A stretch of DNA of 22,091 nucleotides from positions 1-22,091 of the forward strand of contig CAIYAN010000300.1 of assembly GCA_903924185.1 (NCBI GenBank), given 5' to 3'. Shown in pieces: positions 6,647 to 14,710 of this stretch. The translations under genes were made by a program, and so were the position numbers. Each line of letters opens with the position of its first letter. Positions within the stretch are counted from its first letter, which is position 1. The notes beneath the pieces are model-generated. The model saw nothing but the letters and a program-made list of their open reading frames with translations, did not search any database and was not told where the DNA came from. The stretch comes from an uncultured Opitutia bacterium. Its GTDB lineage: Bacteria; Verrucomicrobiota; Verrucomicrobiia; Opitutales; UBA953.

Positions 6647-7048
6647 ATGAGCGCCACCAAGTCCACCGCCATCACTGCCGTCGGCCGTCGCAAGACCGCC
6701 TCGGCTCGTATCCGTCTCACGACTGGTACCGGCTCCATCTCTATCAACGGTAAGCCCCTGGAAGAGTACCTCTACACCGAGGCCCTCGTTAAGTCCGCTA
6801 CCGCCCCGATCCGCACCGCCGGTCTCGAAGGCCAGGTCGACGTCATCGTCCTCGTCATCGGCGGCGGTCCTAACGGCCAAGCCGGTGCCATCTCCCATGG
6901 CCTCGCTCGTGCGATCCAGAAGATGAACCCCGAGCTCCGCGCCCCCCTCAAGAAGGAAGGCCTGTTGACCCGCGACGGTCGTATGCGCGAACGTAAGAAG
7001 CCCGGTCGTCCTGGTGCCCGCAAGCGCTTCCAGTTCTCCAAGCGCTAA
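6647..7048 (+). CDS. rpsI: Small ribosomal subunit protein uS9
   Basis: Ribosomal protein S9, whose C-terminal tail reaches the P-site tRNA. The 133 residues include the N-terminal signature AVGRRKTASARIRL, the GGGPNGQAGAISHGLARAI helix and the basic end GRPGARKRFQFSKR. The terminal KR supplies the conserved P-site Arg. The leader TTTCTTTCTAA has no Shine-Dalgarno sequence. It is co-transcribed with rplM, and a strong terminator follows. Confidence 0.98.
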   Translation: MSATKSTAITAVGRRKTASARIRLTTGTGSISINGKPLEEYLYTEALVKSATAPIRTAGLEGQVDVIVLVIGGGPNGQAGAISHGLARAIQKMNPELRAPLKKEGLLTRDGRMRERKKPGRPGARKRFQFSKR

Positions 7049-7072
7049 ACCGCCGAGAGTCAGGAAAACATC

Positions 7073-7099
7073 AGGCCCCGGACTCCGGGGCCTTTTTGT
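7073..7099 (+). terminator. Intrinsic terminator of rplM-rpsI
   Basis: AGGCCCCGG (7073-7081) pairs with CCGGGGCCT (7085-7093) around ACT and runs into TTTTGTT. It separates the ribosomal operon from the arginine cluster. Confidence 0.9.
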
Positions 7100-7157
7100 T
7101 GCCTAGTTTTCTGTGTCCAAGCACCCAAACGTCGTCTAATCATCTAATAATACCGTT

Positions 7158-8207
7158 ATGTCGCAGCCACTGACCAAAGTCGGCATCGTCGGCGCCTCCG
7201 GGTACACCGGGGAAGAGCTCGTCCGCGTCCTTGCCCGCCACCCGCACGTCCAGCTCGCAGCTGTCTGCTCCCGCACCTTGGCCGGCAAGGCCGTCGCCGA
7301 TGAGATTCCGCGCCTGCGGGGCATCGTTGACGCGGGCTTGCTCTTCTCGGCGTCCTCGCCCGCTGAATGCGCGGCCTCCGACGTGGCCGTCTGGTTCTTG
7401 GCGTTACCCCATGGGGTCGCCGCAGAATACGCCCAGCCGCTCATCGCCGCCGGCAAGCGGGTCCTCGATCTCTCCGCTGACTTCCGCCTCCGCGACCTCG
7501 GGCTTTACAAAAAATACTATGGCCACGACCATCCGGCGCCGGCCCTCGCCGCCGTGGCTCGTTATGTCGTGCCCGAGCTCCAGCTCGACGATACGTGGAA
7601 ACAGGCGCCACTCATCGCATGCCCGGGCTGCTACCCGACGAGCATTCAAGTGCCGCTCGTGCCGCTCTTACGGGCTGGCCTCGTGAAGCCCGAGCCCGGT
7701 CGCTTGATAATCAATTCCTACAGCGGCGTTTCTGGTGCAGGCAAGAAGGCCGACGTCGGTTACCTTTTCTGCGAGCGGGATAGCTCCATCAAGGCGTACG
7801 GCATTCCTGGACACCGCCACATCGCGGAGATCGAAGAACAGTTCGGCGTCGCCGCTGGTCAGCCTGTCGTCGTGCAGTTCAACCCCCACCTCGCGCCGAT
7901 GCACCGCGGTATCGCCACGACCATTGTCGTGCCCGCCGCTGGCGTCACCGCCGCACAGGTCGAAGCCGTCTGGCAGCAGGCCTACGCGGGTCGACCTTTC
8001 GTTTCCGTGCTGAAGTCGGGCGACTTCCCCGACACCGCCCACGTGGCCAACACGAATCGCGTAGCGATGTCGGTCGTTGCCGACGTGCGTACGGGCAACC
8101 TCATCATCACCTCAGTCATCGATAACCTCCTGAAGGGCGCAGGCGGCCAAGCCGTGCAGGCGCTGAACCTTCTGATGGGTTGGTCCGAGACCGCTGGCCT
8201 CCGCTAA
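7158..8207 (+). CDS. argC: N-acetyl-gamma-glutamyl-phosphate reductase
   Basis: Third step of arginine synthesis: NADPH reduction of N-acetylglutamyl phosphate to the semialdehyde, in the cytoplasm. The 349 residues match long-form ArgC. A nucleotide-binding start, VGIVGASGYTGEELVRVLARHP (8-29), is followed by catalytic C158 in PGCYPTS, by SGAGKK (192-197) and by PGHRHIAEIEEQ with the catalytic His (219 or 221). It is first in the six-gene arg cluster. The 110 bases upstream hold the rpsI terminator and an AT-rich patch (7137-7154) with several TAAT-type -10-like hexamers but no clear -35. I see no obvious ArgR box. Confidence 0.97.
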   Translation: MSQPLTKVGIVGASGYTGEELVRVLARHPHVQLAAVCSRTLAGKAVADEIPRLRGIVDAGLLFSASSPAECAASDVAVWFLALPHGVAAEYAQPLIAAGKRVLDLSADFRLRDLGLYKKYYGHDHPAPALAAVARYVVPELQLDDTWKQAPLIACPGCYPTSIQVPLVPLLRAGLVKPEPGRLIINSYSGVSGAGKKADVGYLFCERDSSIKAYGIPGHRHIAEIEEQFGVAAGQPVVVQFNPHLAPMHRGIATTIVVPAAGVTAAQVEAVWQQAYAGRPFVSVLKSGDFPDTAHVANTNRVAMSVVADVRTGNLIITSVIDNLLKGAGGQAVQALNLLMGWSETAGLR

Positions 8208-8214
8208 GTTTTCC

Positions 8215-9444
8215 ATGTCCATCGAATTCACGAACGATTCCCCGGGTGTCTCGGACGTCCCCGGCTTCCGCGTCGGCGCCGCTGGCTGCGATATCCGCAA
8301 CAAGGGCCAAGACCGCCTCGATCTCGCGCTCATCGTCGCCGATCAACTATGCACCGCCGCCGGCGTGTTCACCACAAACGACGTCAAGGCTGGCCCCGTC
8401 CGTATCTCGCAAGCCACGTTGCTCTCTTCACAGGGCCGGGTGCGCGGCGTGATTGCCAACAGCGGAAATGCTAATGCGTGCACGTCGAGCCAAGGCGATG
8501 CGGATGCCGTCCGCATGGCTCAGCTCGGCGCCGAGGCCGCTGGCCATGCAGGCGAACCTTTCTTGGTTTGCTCGACCGGTCGTATCGGCGAACTCCTGCC
8601 CATGGCAAAGGTCGCCGCTGGGGCTACCGCGGCGGCGGCGCGTCTCTCGCGCGATTCGGCCGAAGGCGTGCGCGCCGCTAATGCCATCCTGACTTCTGAT
8701 ACGCGTCCGAAGACCTGCACTGCGCGTTTCACCTGGCAGGGCCAGACGGTCACCATCGCCGGCTTCGCCAAGGGCGCCGGGATGATTGAGCCCAACATGG
8801 CCACGATGTTAGCGTTCGTCTGTACCGACGCCACCGCTGAGCCTGCTTTCCTGAAGACGGCCCTCAAGGCCTCGTCGGATCAGTCTTTTAACTGCGTGAG
8901 CGTCGATGGCGATATGTCCACCAACGATACCGTCATCCTCCTCGCCTCAGGCGTCGCCCAAGTATTGGTCGGCCCAAGCGCTCCGGCTGAACTCAACAGT
9001 CTGTTCCAAGAAGCCTTGGACCGCGTCTGCTTCTCCCTCGCCGAGAAGATTGTCGGGGATGGCGAGAAGATCACGAAGGTCGTGTCCGTCGAGGTTTCCG
9101 GGGCTCGCAACCGAGCCGACGCCGAGAAGATCGCGCGTGCGATTGGCAACTCGCTCCTCGTGAAGTCCTCTTGGTTCGGGGAAGACCCGAACTGGGGCCG
9201 CTTGGCGGATGCGGCTGGTTATGCCCGCACGGGTCTGGATGAGACCAAGCTGGATATCCATTACGAGGACGTCCCCGCCGTCTTGGGTGGCCGCCCGGTG
9301 CCTGAGAATAAGCCAAAGTGGAAGGAAGTCGTGAAGGCCCGCCAGTTCCGGGTGCGCTTGGACCTGCACCTAGGTGATGCGCAATTCCGCCTGCTGGCTT
9401 CGGACCTCACGGACGGTTACGTGAACTACAACAAGAGCGAGTAA
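8215..9444 (+). CDS. argJ: Glutamate N-acetyltransferase / amino-acid acetyltransferase
   Basis: Transfers acetyl from N-acetylornithine to glutamate, recycling it and returning ornithine. Some ArgJ also make N-acetylglutamate from acetyl-CoA. This 409-residue precursor should cleave itself in KGAGMIEPNMATML between A196 and T197, leaving T197 as the N-terminal nucleophile of the beta chain. The oxyanion-hole Thr-Gly is at 121-122 (STGRIGELLPM), where Arg replaces the usual small or aliphatic residue. The C-terminal YVNYNKSE is close to the family end. The gene starts 7 bases after argC with no Shine-Dalgarno sequence, so coupled translation is likely. Having argJ implies the cyclic, acetyl-saving pathway. 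Bifunctionality cannot be decided from sequence. Confidence 0.97.
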   Translation: MSIEFTNDSPGVSDVPGFRVGAAGCDIRNKGQDRLDLALIVADQLCTAAGVFTTNDVKAGPVRISQATLLSSQGRVRGVIANSGNANACTSSQGDADAVRMAQLGAEAAGHAGEPFLVCSTGRIGELLPMAKVAAGATAAAARLSRDSAEGVRAANAILTSDTRPKTCTARFTWQGQTVTIAGFAKGAGMIEPNMATMLAFVCTDATAEPAFLKTALKASSDQSFNCVSVDGDMSTNDTVILLASGVAQVLVGPSAPAELNSLFQEALDRVCFSLAEKIVGDGEKITKVVSVEVSGARNRADAEKIARAIGNSLLVKSSWFGEDPNWGRLADAAGYARTGLDETKLDIHYEDVPAVLGGRPVPENKPKWKEVVKARQFRVRLDLHLGDAQFRLLASDLTDGYVNYNKSE

Positions 9445-9499
9445 GGGCCATTTTCCATTTGCTCGCCCCGCCAGTCCGCTGACACTTGCCGTCCGTCTG

Positions 9500-10384
9500 A
9501 TGAGCACGCACGCCGCGCATAATAAATCCGAGGTCCTTCTCGAAGCCCTCCCGTATATCCAAAAGTTCCGTGGCTCCACCTTCGTGGTGAAGTATGGCGG
9601 CAGCTTCATGGATGACCCCAATCCCGAGGGCCGCGACCGTGTCGCCACGGATATCGCTTTTCTCGCGGCGGTCGGGATCCAAGTCGTCGTCGTGCACGGC
9701 GGTGGCAAGGCCATCACCCGCGCCATGGATAAAGCCGGCATCAAGTCCGAGTTCCGTGGCGGCATGCGCGTCACCGACGCCGCCACCGTGAAGATCGTCG
9801 AGGAGACCCTCAACATCGAGATCAACGGCCAGATTTGCGAATCGCTGAAGGCCCGTGGCGCCAACCCGCTCGGCATGCCCGGTAACCACGTTAACCTGTG
9901 TGAGAAGCTCTTGGGCACAGACGAGCAGGGGAAACCTTGCGACATCGGCTTTGTCGGTGACATCAAGTTCGTGAAGACGAAGCTCATTAAGAAGGCGCTA
10001 GCTGATGGCCATTTGCCGGTGGTTTCGCCCATCGCCTTGGACGCCGATGATCAGGCCTACAACACCAACGCCGACGTCGCTGCGGCCGCCGTGGCCAATT
10101 CACTCCGGGCTCGCCGCCTGATTTTCATGAGCGACGTCCCCGGCCTGTTAGCCGACCCGAAGGACCCTTCCACGCTCATTACCACGCTCAAGGTCAGTGA
10201 AGTCGATGAACTCAAGCGTAAGGGCGTTATTGCTGGCGGGATGATTCCCAAGGTCGATAGCGCCGTGAAGGCCCTCAAGGAAGGCGTCCGTCGCGTGCAC
10301 TTCATCGATGGCCGCGTCCCGCACGCCCTGTTGCTTGAAGTCTTCACCGACAAGGGCATCGGGACCGAAATCGTCCACGGCTGA
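9500..10384 (+). CDS. argB: Acetylglutamate kinase
   Basis: Second step of arginine synthesis: ATP-dependent phosphorylation of N-acetylglutamate. It is an amino-acid-kinase fold of 294 residues, with KYGGS (31-35), HGGGK (66-70) and the C-terminal block GGMIPKVDSAVKALKEGV. It has about 25 residues before KYGG (SEVLLEALPYIQKFRG). That matches the N-terminal helix of arginine-inhibited hexameric enzymes (Pseudomonas, Thermotoga) and not the shorter, insensitive E. coli form. Feedback by arginine is therefore the likely control point of the cluster (family knowledge plus inference). The stop overlaps the argD start by one base (TGATG). Confidence 0.97.
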   Translation: MSTHAAHNKSEVLLEALPYIQKFRGSTFVVKYGGSFMDDPNPEGRDRVATDIAFLAAVGIQVVVVHGGGKAITRAMDKAGIKSEFRGGMRVTDAATVKIVEETLNIEINGQICESLKARGANPLGMPGNHVNLCEKLLGTDEQGKPCDIGFVGDIKFVKTKLIKKALADGHLPVVSPIALDADDQAYNTNADVAAAAVANSLRARRLIFMSDVPGLLADPKDPSTLITTLKVSEVDELKRKGVIAGGMIPKVDSAVKALKEGVRRVHFIDGRVPHALLLEVFTDKGIGTEIVHG

Positions 10385-11604
10385 TGAGCGCAGAATCTGC
10401 AGACCCAACCGCCGCGCTCTACGAGCAGTATCTGGCCCGGAATTATGGGGCTCCGCCCATCACGTTGGTACGGGGCGAGGGCTCTCGCGTCTGGGACGCC
10501 GCTGATAAGTGTTACCTCGATTTCGCCACTGGCATTGCGGTCAACGCCTTGGGCCATGCCCACCCCGTTTGGGTCCAGCGGGTGAGTGAGCAGGCTGGGA
10601 AGTTGGTTCATGTCAGCAATCTCTACCGCAATGAGCCGCAAGGCCGTCTGGCCGCCGCGCTGAGCCATTATTGCGGGCCAGGGCGGGTCATCTTCTGCAA
10701 CAGTGGTGCCGAGGCTAATGAAGGGCTCCTCAAGCTCGCTCGTCTCCATGGCCTACGGAAGTCCGGCACCGAAGGCACCTGCATCGGTGTCGTCGTCGCG
10801 GAGAAGGCCTTCCATGGGCGCACCTTTGGCGGCATGTCCGCCACGCCGCAGGAGAAGATTCAAAAAGGCTTCCGGCCGTTACTATCTGGTTTCACCGCAG
10901 CGCCGCTTAATGATTTAGCCGCGTGGGACAAGGCCATCGACGCCCAGACCACCGCGGCGGTGCTGGTCGAAACCATTCAAGGGGAGGGCGGTGTCTTCCC
11001 AGCGACGGCCGAGTTCCTGCAGGGTCTGCGTAAACTTTGCACGGAACGGAACGTTCTGCTGCTGATTGACGAAATCCAGTGCGGCATCGGCCGGACGGGT
11101 AATTTCTTTGCCTTTGAACGCGCTGGCGTGAAGCCCGATGCCATCGCCATGGCCAAGGGCCTCGGTGGCGGTTTCCCCATCGGCGCTATCTGGATGGCTC
11201 CTCCGCATGATACGCTTTTCCAGGCGGGCTCTCACGGGACGACCTTCGGCGGCGGCGCCCTGGCCGCTACCGCTGGCTTGGCTGTCCTGGAAGTCATCGA
11301 GTCGGAAAAGCTCCTCGCCAAGGTCACCGCGCAGTCCCCGGCTTGGCATGCCGCCCTGCGCGGCTTGGTAGCCTTGCGGCCCGACCTCGTCAAAGAGGTC
11401 CGTGGCACTGGCTATATGGTCGGCGTTATCCTGACTGTTGATCCAGTCCCCGTTGTCACCGCCCTCCGCGAAGCTGGTCTACTGACTGCGCCTGCGGGTG
11501 GTGTCGCCGTCCGTTTATTGCCCCCCTTGGTAGCGACGGAGTCCGAGTTGGCGGAGTCCGTGGCGGTCCTGACGAAGGTGTTACGCGACTGGAAGGTCGC
11601 TTAA
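10384..11604 (+). CDS. argD: Acetylornithine aminotransferase
   Basis: PLP enzyme converting N-acetylglutamate semialdehyde plus glutamate to N-acetylornithine. It has 406 residues with class III aminotransferase motifs: NSGAEANEG (106-113), FHGRTFGG (143-150), LLIDEIQCGIGRTG with PLP-contacting D229, and the Schiff-base Lys258 in AMAKGLGGGFPIGA. Its place between argB and argF supports ArgD over ornithine or GABA aminotransferase relatives. Some ArgD also serve lysine synthesis as succinyldiaminopimelate aminotransferase. The ATG overlaps the argB stop by one base, implying coupled translation. Confidence 0.96.
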   Translation: MSAESADPTAALYEQYLARNYGAPPITLVRGEGSRVWDAADKCYLDFATGIAVNALGHAHPVWVQRVSEQAGKLVHVSNLYRNEPQGRLAAALSHYCGPGRVIFCNSGAEANEGLLKLARLHGLRKSGTEGTCIGVVVAEKAFHGRTFGGMSATPQEKIQKGFRPLLSGFTAAPLNDLAAWDKAIDAQTTAAVLVETIQGEGGVFPATAEFLQGLRKLCTERNVLLLIDEIQCGIGRTGNFFAFERAGVKPDAIAMAKGLGGGFPIGAIWMAPPHDTLFQAGSHGTTFGGGALAATAGLAVLEVIESEKLLAKVTAQSPAWHAALRGLVALRPDLVKEVRGTGYMVGVILTVDPVPVVTALREAGLLTAPAGGVAVRLLPPLVATESELAESVAVLTKVLRDWKVA

Positions 11605-11671
11605 GCCCTTTCGTCACCTATTTTCCGCTGTCCAAACGGGTTTCCCCACCTATCTTTAAACGCTTTCCGAG

Positions 11672-12619
11672 ATGCGTCACTTCCTGAAGGAGACCGATCT
11701 TTCCGTCGCTGAAACTGCGACGGTGTTCGCCCAAGCGGCCGCGCTGAAGGCTGGTCGTGGTCGGACGACTCCCTCGGACCTCGCCCGCCAGTCGTGGGGC
11801 TTGATGTTTTTCAAGAAGAGCACTCGGACGCGTGTTTCCTTTCAGGTTGGCGTCCATGAGCTCGGTGGCCAGCCGGTCATGCTCAATGCCGATGACCTGC
11901 AGCTCTCGCGGGGCGAAACCGTGGCCGACACCGCTAAGGTCCTGTCGCGCTACCTGCACGGTATGGTCATTCGTTGCCACGAGCACGCCCTCCTCGAGGA
12001 GTTTGCTCGTTGTGGCACGATGCCGATCGTCAATGCCTTGTCGGACTTCCTACATCCCTGTCAGTTTATGACGGACATGTTCACGCTCGCCGAACGCTAT
12101 GCGCCCGGTCGTCCGGAACAGTATGCTGCTTCACTGAAGGGCAAGAAGGTCGCGTTCCTCGGTGACACCGCCTGCAACATGGCGAACTCGTTTGTGCTCG
12201 GTGGCGCCGCCCTCGGGGTGGAAATCGCTCTGGCTGGTCCCGCCGGCTACGAGCCTGGCCCCGAGATCCGCGCGCAGCTCAAGGCCGACGGCTTGAAGGA
12301 AACATTTACCTTCACGACCGATGCCGCCGCGGCCGTGCGTGGTGCCGACATGGTCTATACGGACGTCTGGGTGAGCATGGGTATGGAGGCCGAGAAGGCC
12401 GAACGCCTAAAGCTCATGCAGCCTTATCAGGTCAACGCGCAGCTGCTGGCCCTCGCAAAGCCCAGTGCCTATTTCATGCACTGCCTCCCGGCGCATCCAG
12501 GCGAAGAAGTCTCCGCCGAGGTCTTGGCGAGCCCGCAGAGCATCATCTTTGACCAAGCCGAGAACCGCCTGCACGTGCAGAAGGCCATCCTCGCGCACCT
12601 CGCCGCCCACCGCGGTTAA
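11672..12619 (+). CDS. argF: Ornithine carbamoyltransferase
   Basis: Condenses ornithine and carbamoyl phosphate to citrulline. The 315 residues carry the carbamoyl-phosphate motif STRTR (50-54), HPCQ (128-131), the ornithine loop DVWVSMG (231-237) and the active-site HCLP (270-273). The intact SMG loop and HPCQ identify the ornithine enzyme and not aspartate carbamoyltransferase. The 67-base gap from argD is the largest inside the cluster. It contains TTTCCGCTG and ATCTTTAAACGC but no convincing promoter or terminator, so I take it as part of the operon. Confidence 0.96.
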   Translation: MRHFLKETDLSVAETATVFAQAAALKAGRGRTTPSDLARQSWGLMFFKKSTRTRVSFQVGVHELGGQPVMLNADDLQLSRGETVADTAKVLSRYLHGMVIRCHEHALLEEFARCGTMPIVNALSDFLHPCQFMTDMFTLAERYAPGRPEQYAASLKGKKVAFLGDTACNMANSFVLGGAALGVEIALAGPAGYEPGPEIRAQLKADGLKETFTFTTDAAAAVRGADMVYTDVWVSMGMEAEKAERLKLMQPYQVNAQLLALAKPSAYFMHCLPAHPGEEVSAEVLASPQSIIFDQAENRLHVQKAILAHLAAHRG

Positions 12620-12637
12620 TTCCTTTCCCTATACAAC

Positions 12638-13894
12638 ATGAGCAAGCAGAAGAAAATCGTCCTCGCCTATTCCGGCGGCCTCGACACCTCCGTCCTCCTT
12701 TCCTGGATCAAGGACAAGCATAACGCCGAGATGATCGCGTTCTGCGCCGATATCGGCCAAGAAGACGAACTGAAGGGCCTCAAGCAGAAGGCCATGAAGA
12801 CGGGTGCCTCCAAGTTGTATATCGATGACCTCCAGGCCGAATTCGCCCGCGACTTCATCTACCCGATGATGCAGGCTGGCGCCATCTACGAAGGCCAGTA
12901 CTACCTCGGCACCTCCATCGCGCGCCCGCTCATCGCTAAGCGCATGGTCGAGATCGCCCGTAAGGAAGGCGCGACCGCCATCGCCCACGGCGCCACCGGT
13001 AAGGGCAACGACCAGGTCCGCTTCGAACTCACCTGCGCCGCCCTGGCCCCTGACCTCGAAATCATCGCGCCTTGGCGCAATGAGGCCTTCCGCAAGGACT
13101 TCCCGGGCCGCGCCGAGATGATCGCCTATTGCGCTGACCATAAGATCCCCGTCGAGGCCAGCGCCAAGAAGCCTTACTCCTCGGACCGTAACCTCCTGCA
13201 CATCTCCTACGAAGCCGGCATTCTCGAAGACCCTTGGATGGATGCGTTTGCGCCCGCCAATAAGGCGATGTTCAAGCTCTCGGTTTCGCCCGAAGATGCG
13301 CCGAATAAGCCGGAGTACGTCGAACTCGAGTTCCGCCAGGGCGATTGCATCGCCGTCAACGGCAAGAAGCTCGATCCCCTCGGCGTCATGCGCACGCTCA
13401 ATAAGCTCGGCGGCCGTCATGGCGTCGGCCGCGTTGACATGGTCGAGAACCGCTTTGTCGGCATGAAGAGCCGCGGCGTCTACGAGACCCCCGGCGGCAC
13501 CATCCTGCACTTCGCCCACCGTCAGATCGAGTCGCTCACCATGGACCGCGAGGTCATGCACCTGCGCGATTCGCTCGTCCCGCGCTACGCGACCCTCGTC
13601 TACAACGGCTTCTGGTATGCCCCCGAGCGCTTGGCCCTCCAGGCCCTCATCACGGAGTCGCAGCGCAACGTCACCGGCACGGTCCGGGTGAAGCTCTACA
13701 AGGGCGGCACGTACGTCGCCGGCCGGAAGAGCCCGCGTTCGCTCTACAACCCGCACATCGCCACGATGGAGGCGGATCCGACCAAGGCCTACAATCAGGA
13801 CGACGCCACTGGCTTCATTCGTCTCAACGGCCTGCGTCTGCGCGTGAATTCGAAGGTCAACGGCGTCGCCAACCTCAGTAAGACGGTTCGCTAA
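12638..13894 (+). CDS. argG: Argininosuccinate synthase
   Basis: ATP-dependent ligation of citrulline and aspartate to argininosuccinate. The 418 residues start with the N-type PP-loop AYSGGLDTS (10-18) and contain the family blocks AHGATGKGNDQVRFE, APWRN and YSSDRNLLHISYEAG. The leader CCTTTCCCTATACAAC has no Shine-Dalgarno sequence. It is the last gene of the cluster; argH is not next to it. A strong terminator follows after 21 bases. Confidence 0.97.
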   Translation: MSKQKKIVLAYSGGLDTSVLLSWIKDKHNAEMIAFCADIGQEDELKGLKQKAMKTGASKLYIDDLQAEFARDFIYPMMQAGAIYEGQYYLGTSIARPLIAKRMVEIARKEGATAIAHGATGKGNDQVRFELTCAALAPDLEIIAPWRNEAFRKDFPGRAEMIAYCADHKIPVEASAKKPYSSDRNLLHISYEAGILEDPWMDAFAPANKAMFKLSVSPEDAPNKPEYVELEFRQGDCIAVNGKKLDPLGVMRTLNKLGGRHGVGRVDMVENRFVGMKSRGVYETPGGTILHFAHRQIESLTMDREVMHLRDSLVPRYATLVYNGFWYAPERLALQALITESQRNVTGTVRVKLYKGGTYVAGRKSPRSLYNPHIATMEADPTKAYNQDDATGFIRLNGLRLRVNSKVNGVANLSKTVR

Positions 13895-13915
13895 GGCTAA
13901 GAGATAGACAAAGAT

Positions 13916-13951
13916 AACAGGGCGTCCCGAGAGGGACGCCCTGTTTGTTTT
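13916..13951 (+). terminator. Intrinsic terminator of the arg cluster
   Basis: AACAGGGCGTCCC (13916-13928) pairs over 13 bp with GGGACGCCCTGTT (13933-13945) around a GAGA tetraloop, followed by TGTTTT. It also lies just past the 3' end of the minus-strand tRNA-Cys gene, where it could stop that transcript, although the T run is weak in that direction. Confidence 0.92.
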
Positions 13952-13955
13952 AAAT

Positions 13956-14030
13956 TGGAGGCGCGGGTCGGAATTGAACCGACGCATGGGGCTTTTGCAG
14001 AGCCCGGCCTTACCACTTGGCTACCGCGCC
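13956..14030 (-). tRNA. tRNA-Cys (GCA)
   Basis: Read on the minus strand, a full cloverleaf is visible. Acceptor GGCGCGG (14030-14024) pairs with CCGCGCC (13966-13960). The D arm contains AGCCAAGTGGTAAGGC, and the anticodon stem GGGCT/AGCCC holds the loop CTGCAAA, giving anticodon GCA for cysteine. The T arm carries GGTTCAATTCC. The discriminator base is U, the main identity element of tRNA-Cys. The CCA end is encoded (13958-13956). It converges on argG. Confidence 0.96.
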
Positions 14031-14128
14031 TAACAGGCTGAAGCCCTTACGCTGTCCAGCAGAGTCCGCCTTTCAAGGGTTTTTGTGCGAGGGCTTCCCT
14101 TTCCCCGAAACTTGGCCTAGAAGGAGGC

Positions 14129-14617
14129 ATGCCCCAGCCACCTTTCCGCGTCGGCCTCGGTTACGACATCCACCCCTTGGTGGCCGGTCGCCCCTGTATC
14201 TTGGGTGGGGTGAAGATTCCCTCGGACGTCGGCCCGGACGGCCATTCCGATGCCGATGTCTTGCTCCACGCAGTCGCGGACGCGATTTTTGGCGCGGCTG
14301 GCCTGCGTGACATTGGGCACTATTTCCCCAACAACGATGCCGCCCTTGCCGGGATGGATTCAGCGATCATCGCCCGTCGGGCGGTAGCCGAGGCGGCTGC
14401 CCTGGGTTGGAAGGTCGGTAATGTGGATTTGGTACTCATCGGCGAGCGTCCGAAAATCATGGCGTATGTGCCAGAGATTCGTGCAAGCGTGGCGGGGATC
14501 CTTGGAATCGAGGCCTCCCAGGTGGGTATTAAAGCGACCACGAACGAGGGGATGGACGCCTTAGGGCAGGGCAAGGGCCTAGCGGTTCAGGCCATTTGCC
14601 TTATTTATAGGGTATAA
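14129..14617 (+). CDS. ispF: 2-C-methyl-D-erythritol 2,4-cyclodiphosphate synthase
   Basis: MEP isoprenoid pathway enzyme that cyclises CDP-methylerythritol 2-phosphate and releases CMP. The 162 residues have the zinc ligands D13 and H15 in GYDIH and H47 in LLHAVADAIFGAAGLRDIG, and the end GKGLAVQAICLI. The usual partner ispD is not adjacent. AAGGAGG (14121-14127) is one of few strong Shine-Dalgarno sequences here, but it is only one base from the ATG, unusually close. No later in-frame start would keep the N-terminal strand, so the ATG at 14129 is kept. Confidence 0.95.
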   Translation: MPQPPFRVGLGYDIHPLVAGRPCILGGVKIPSDVGPDGHSDADVLLHAVADAIFGAAGLRDIGHYFPNNDAALAGMDSAIIARRAVAEAAALGWKVGNVDLVLIGERPKIMAYVPEIRASVAGILGIEASQVGIKATTNEGMDALGQGKGLAVQAICLIYRV

Positions 14618-14652
14618 ATGGGGGTAAATAGGCGTTTTTTAGGCTTTCAGGC

Positions 14653-14679
14653 TTGTCAAAGCGGCCGAAAATCTAAAGA
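14653..14679 (+). promoter_or_regulatory. Weak candidate promoter of ndk
   Basis: TTGTCA (14653-14658, 5 of 6) is followed after a short 15-base spacer by TAAAGA (14674-14679). Spacing and -10 are suboptimal, so this is tentative. Confidence 0.25.
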
Positions 14680-14697
14680 CTGAACAACCCCTCTCAC

Positions 14698-14703
14698 GGA
14701 GGG
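14698..14703 (+). promoter_or_regulatory. Strong ndk ribosome binding site in a small hairpin
   Basis: GGAGGG lies 7 bases before the ndk ATG, an ideal Shine-Dalgarno sequence in a region where most genes lack one. CCCTC (14689-14693) can pair with GAGGG (14699-14703) over the loop TCACG and would partly hide it. Five base pairs is a weak structure, so a control role is only possible. Confidence 0.5.
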
Positions 14704-14710
14704 TAACGCT

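Noticed and set aside
12629..13987. A 452-codon open frame on the minus strand opposite argG
   Set aside because: It covers argG, its terminator and part of the tRNA-Cys, and its translation looks like an antisense shadow.
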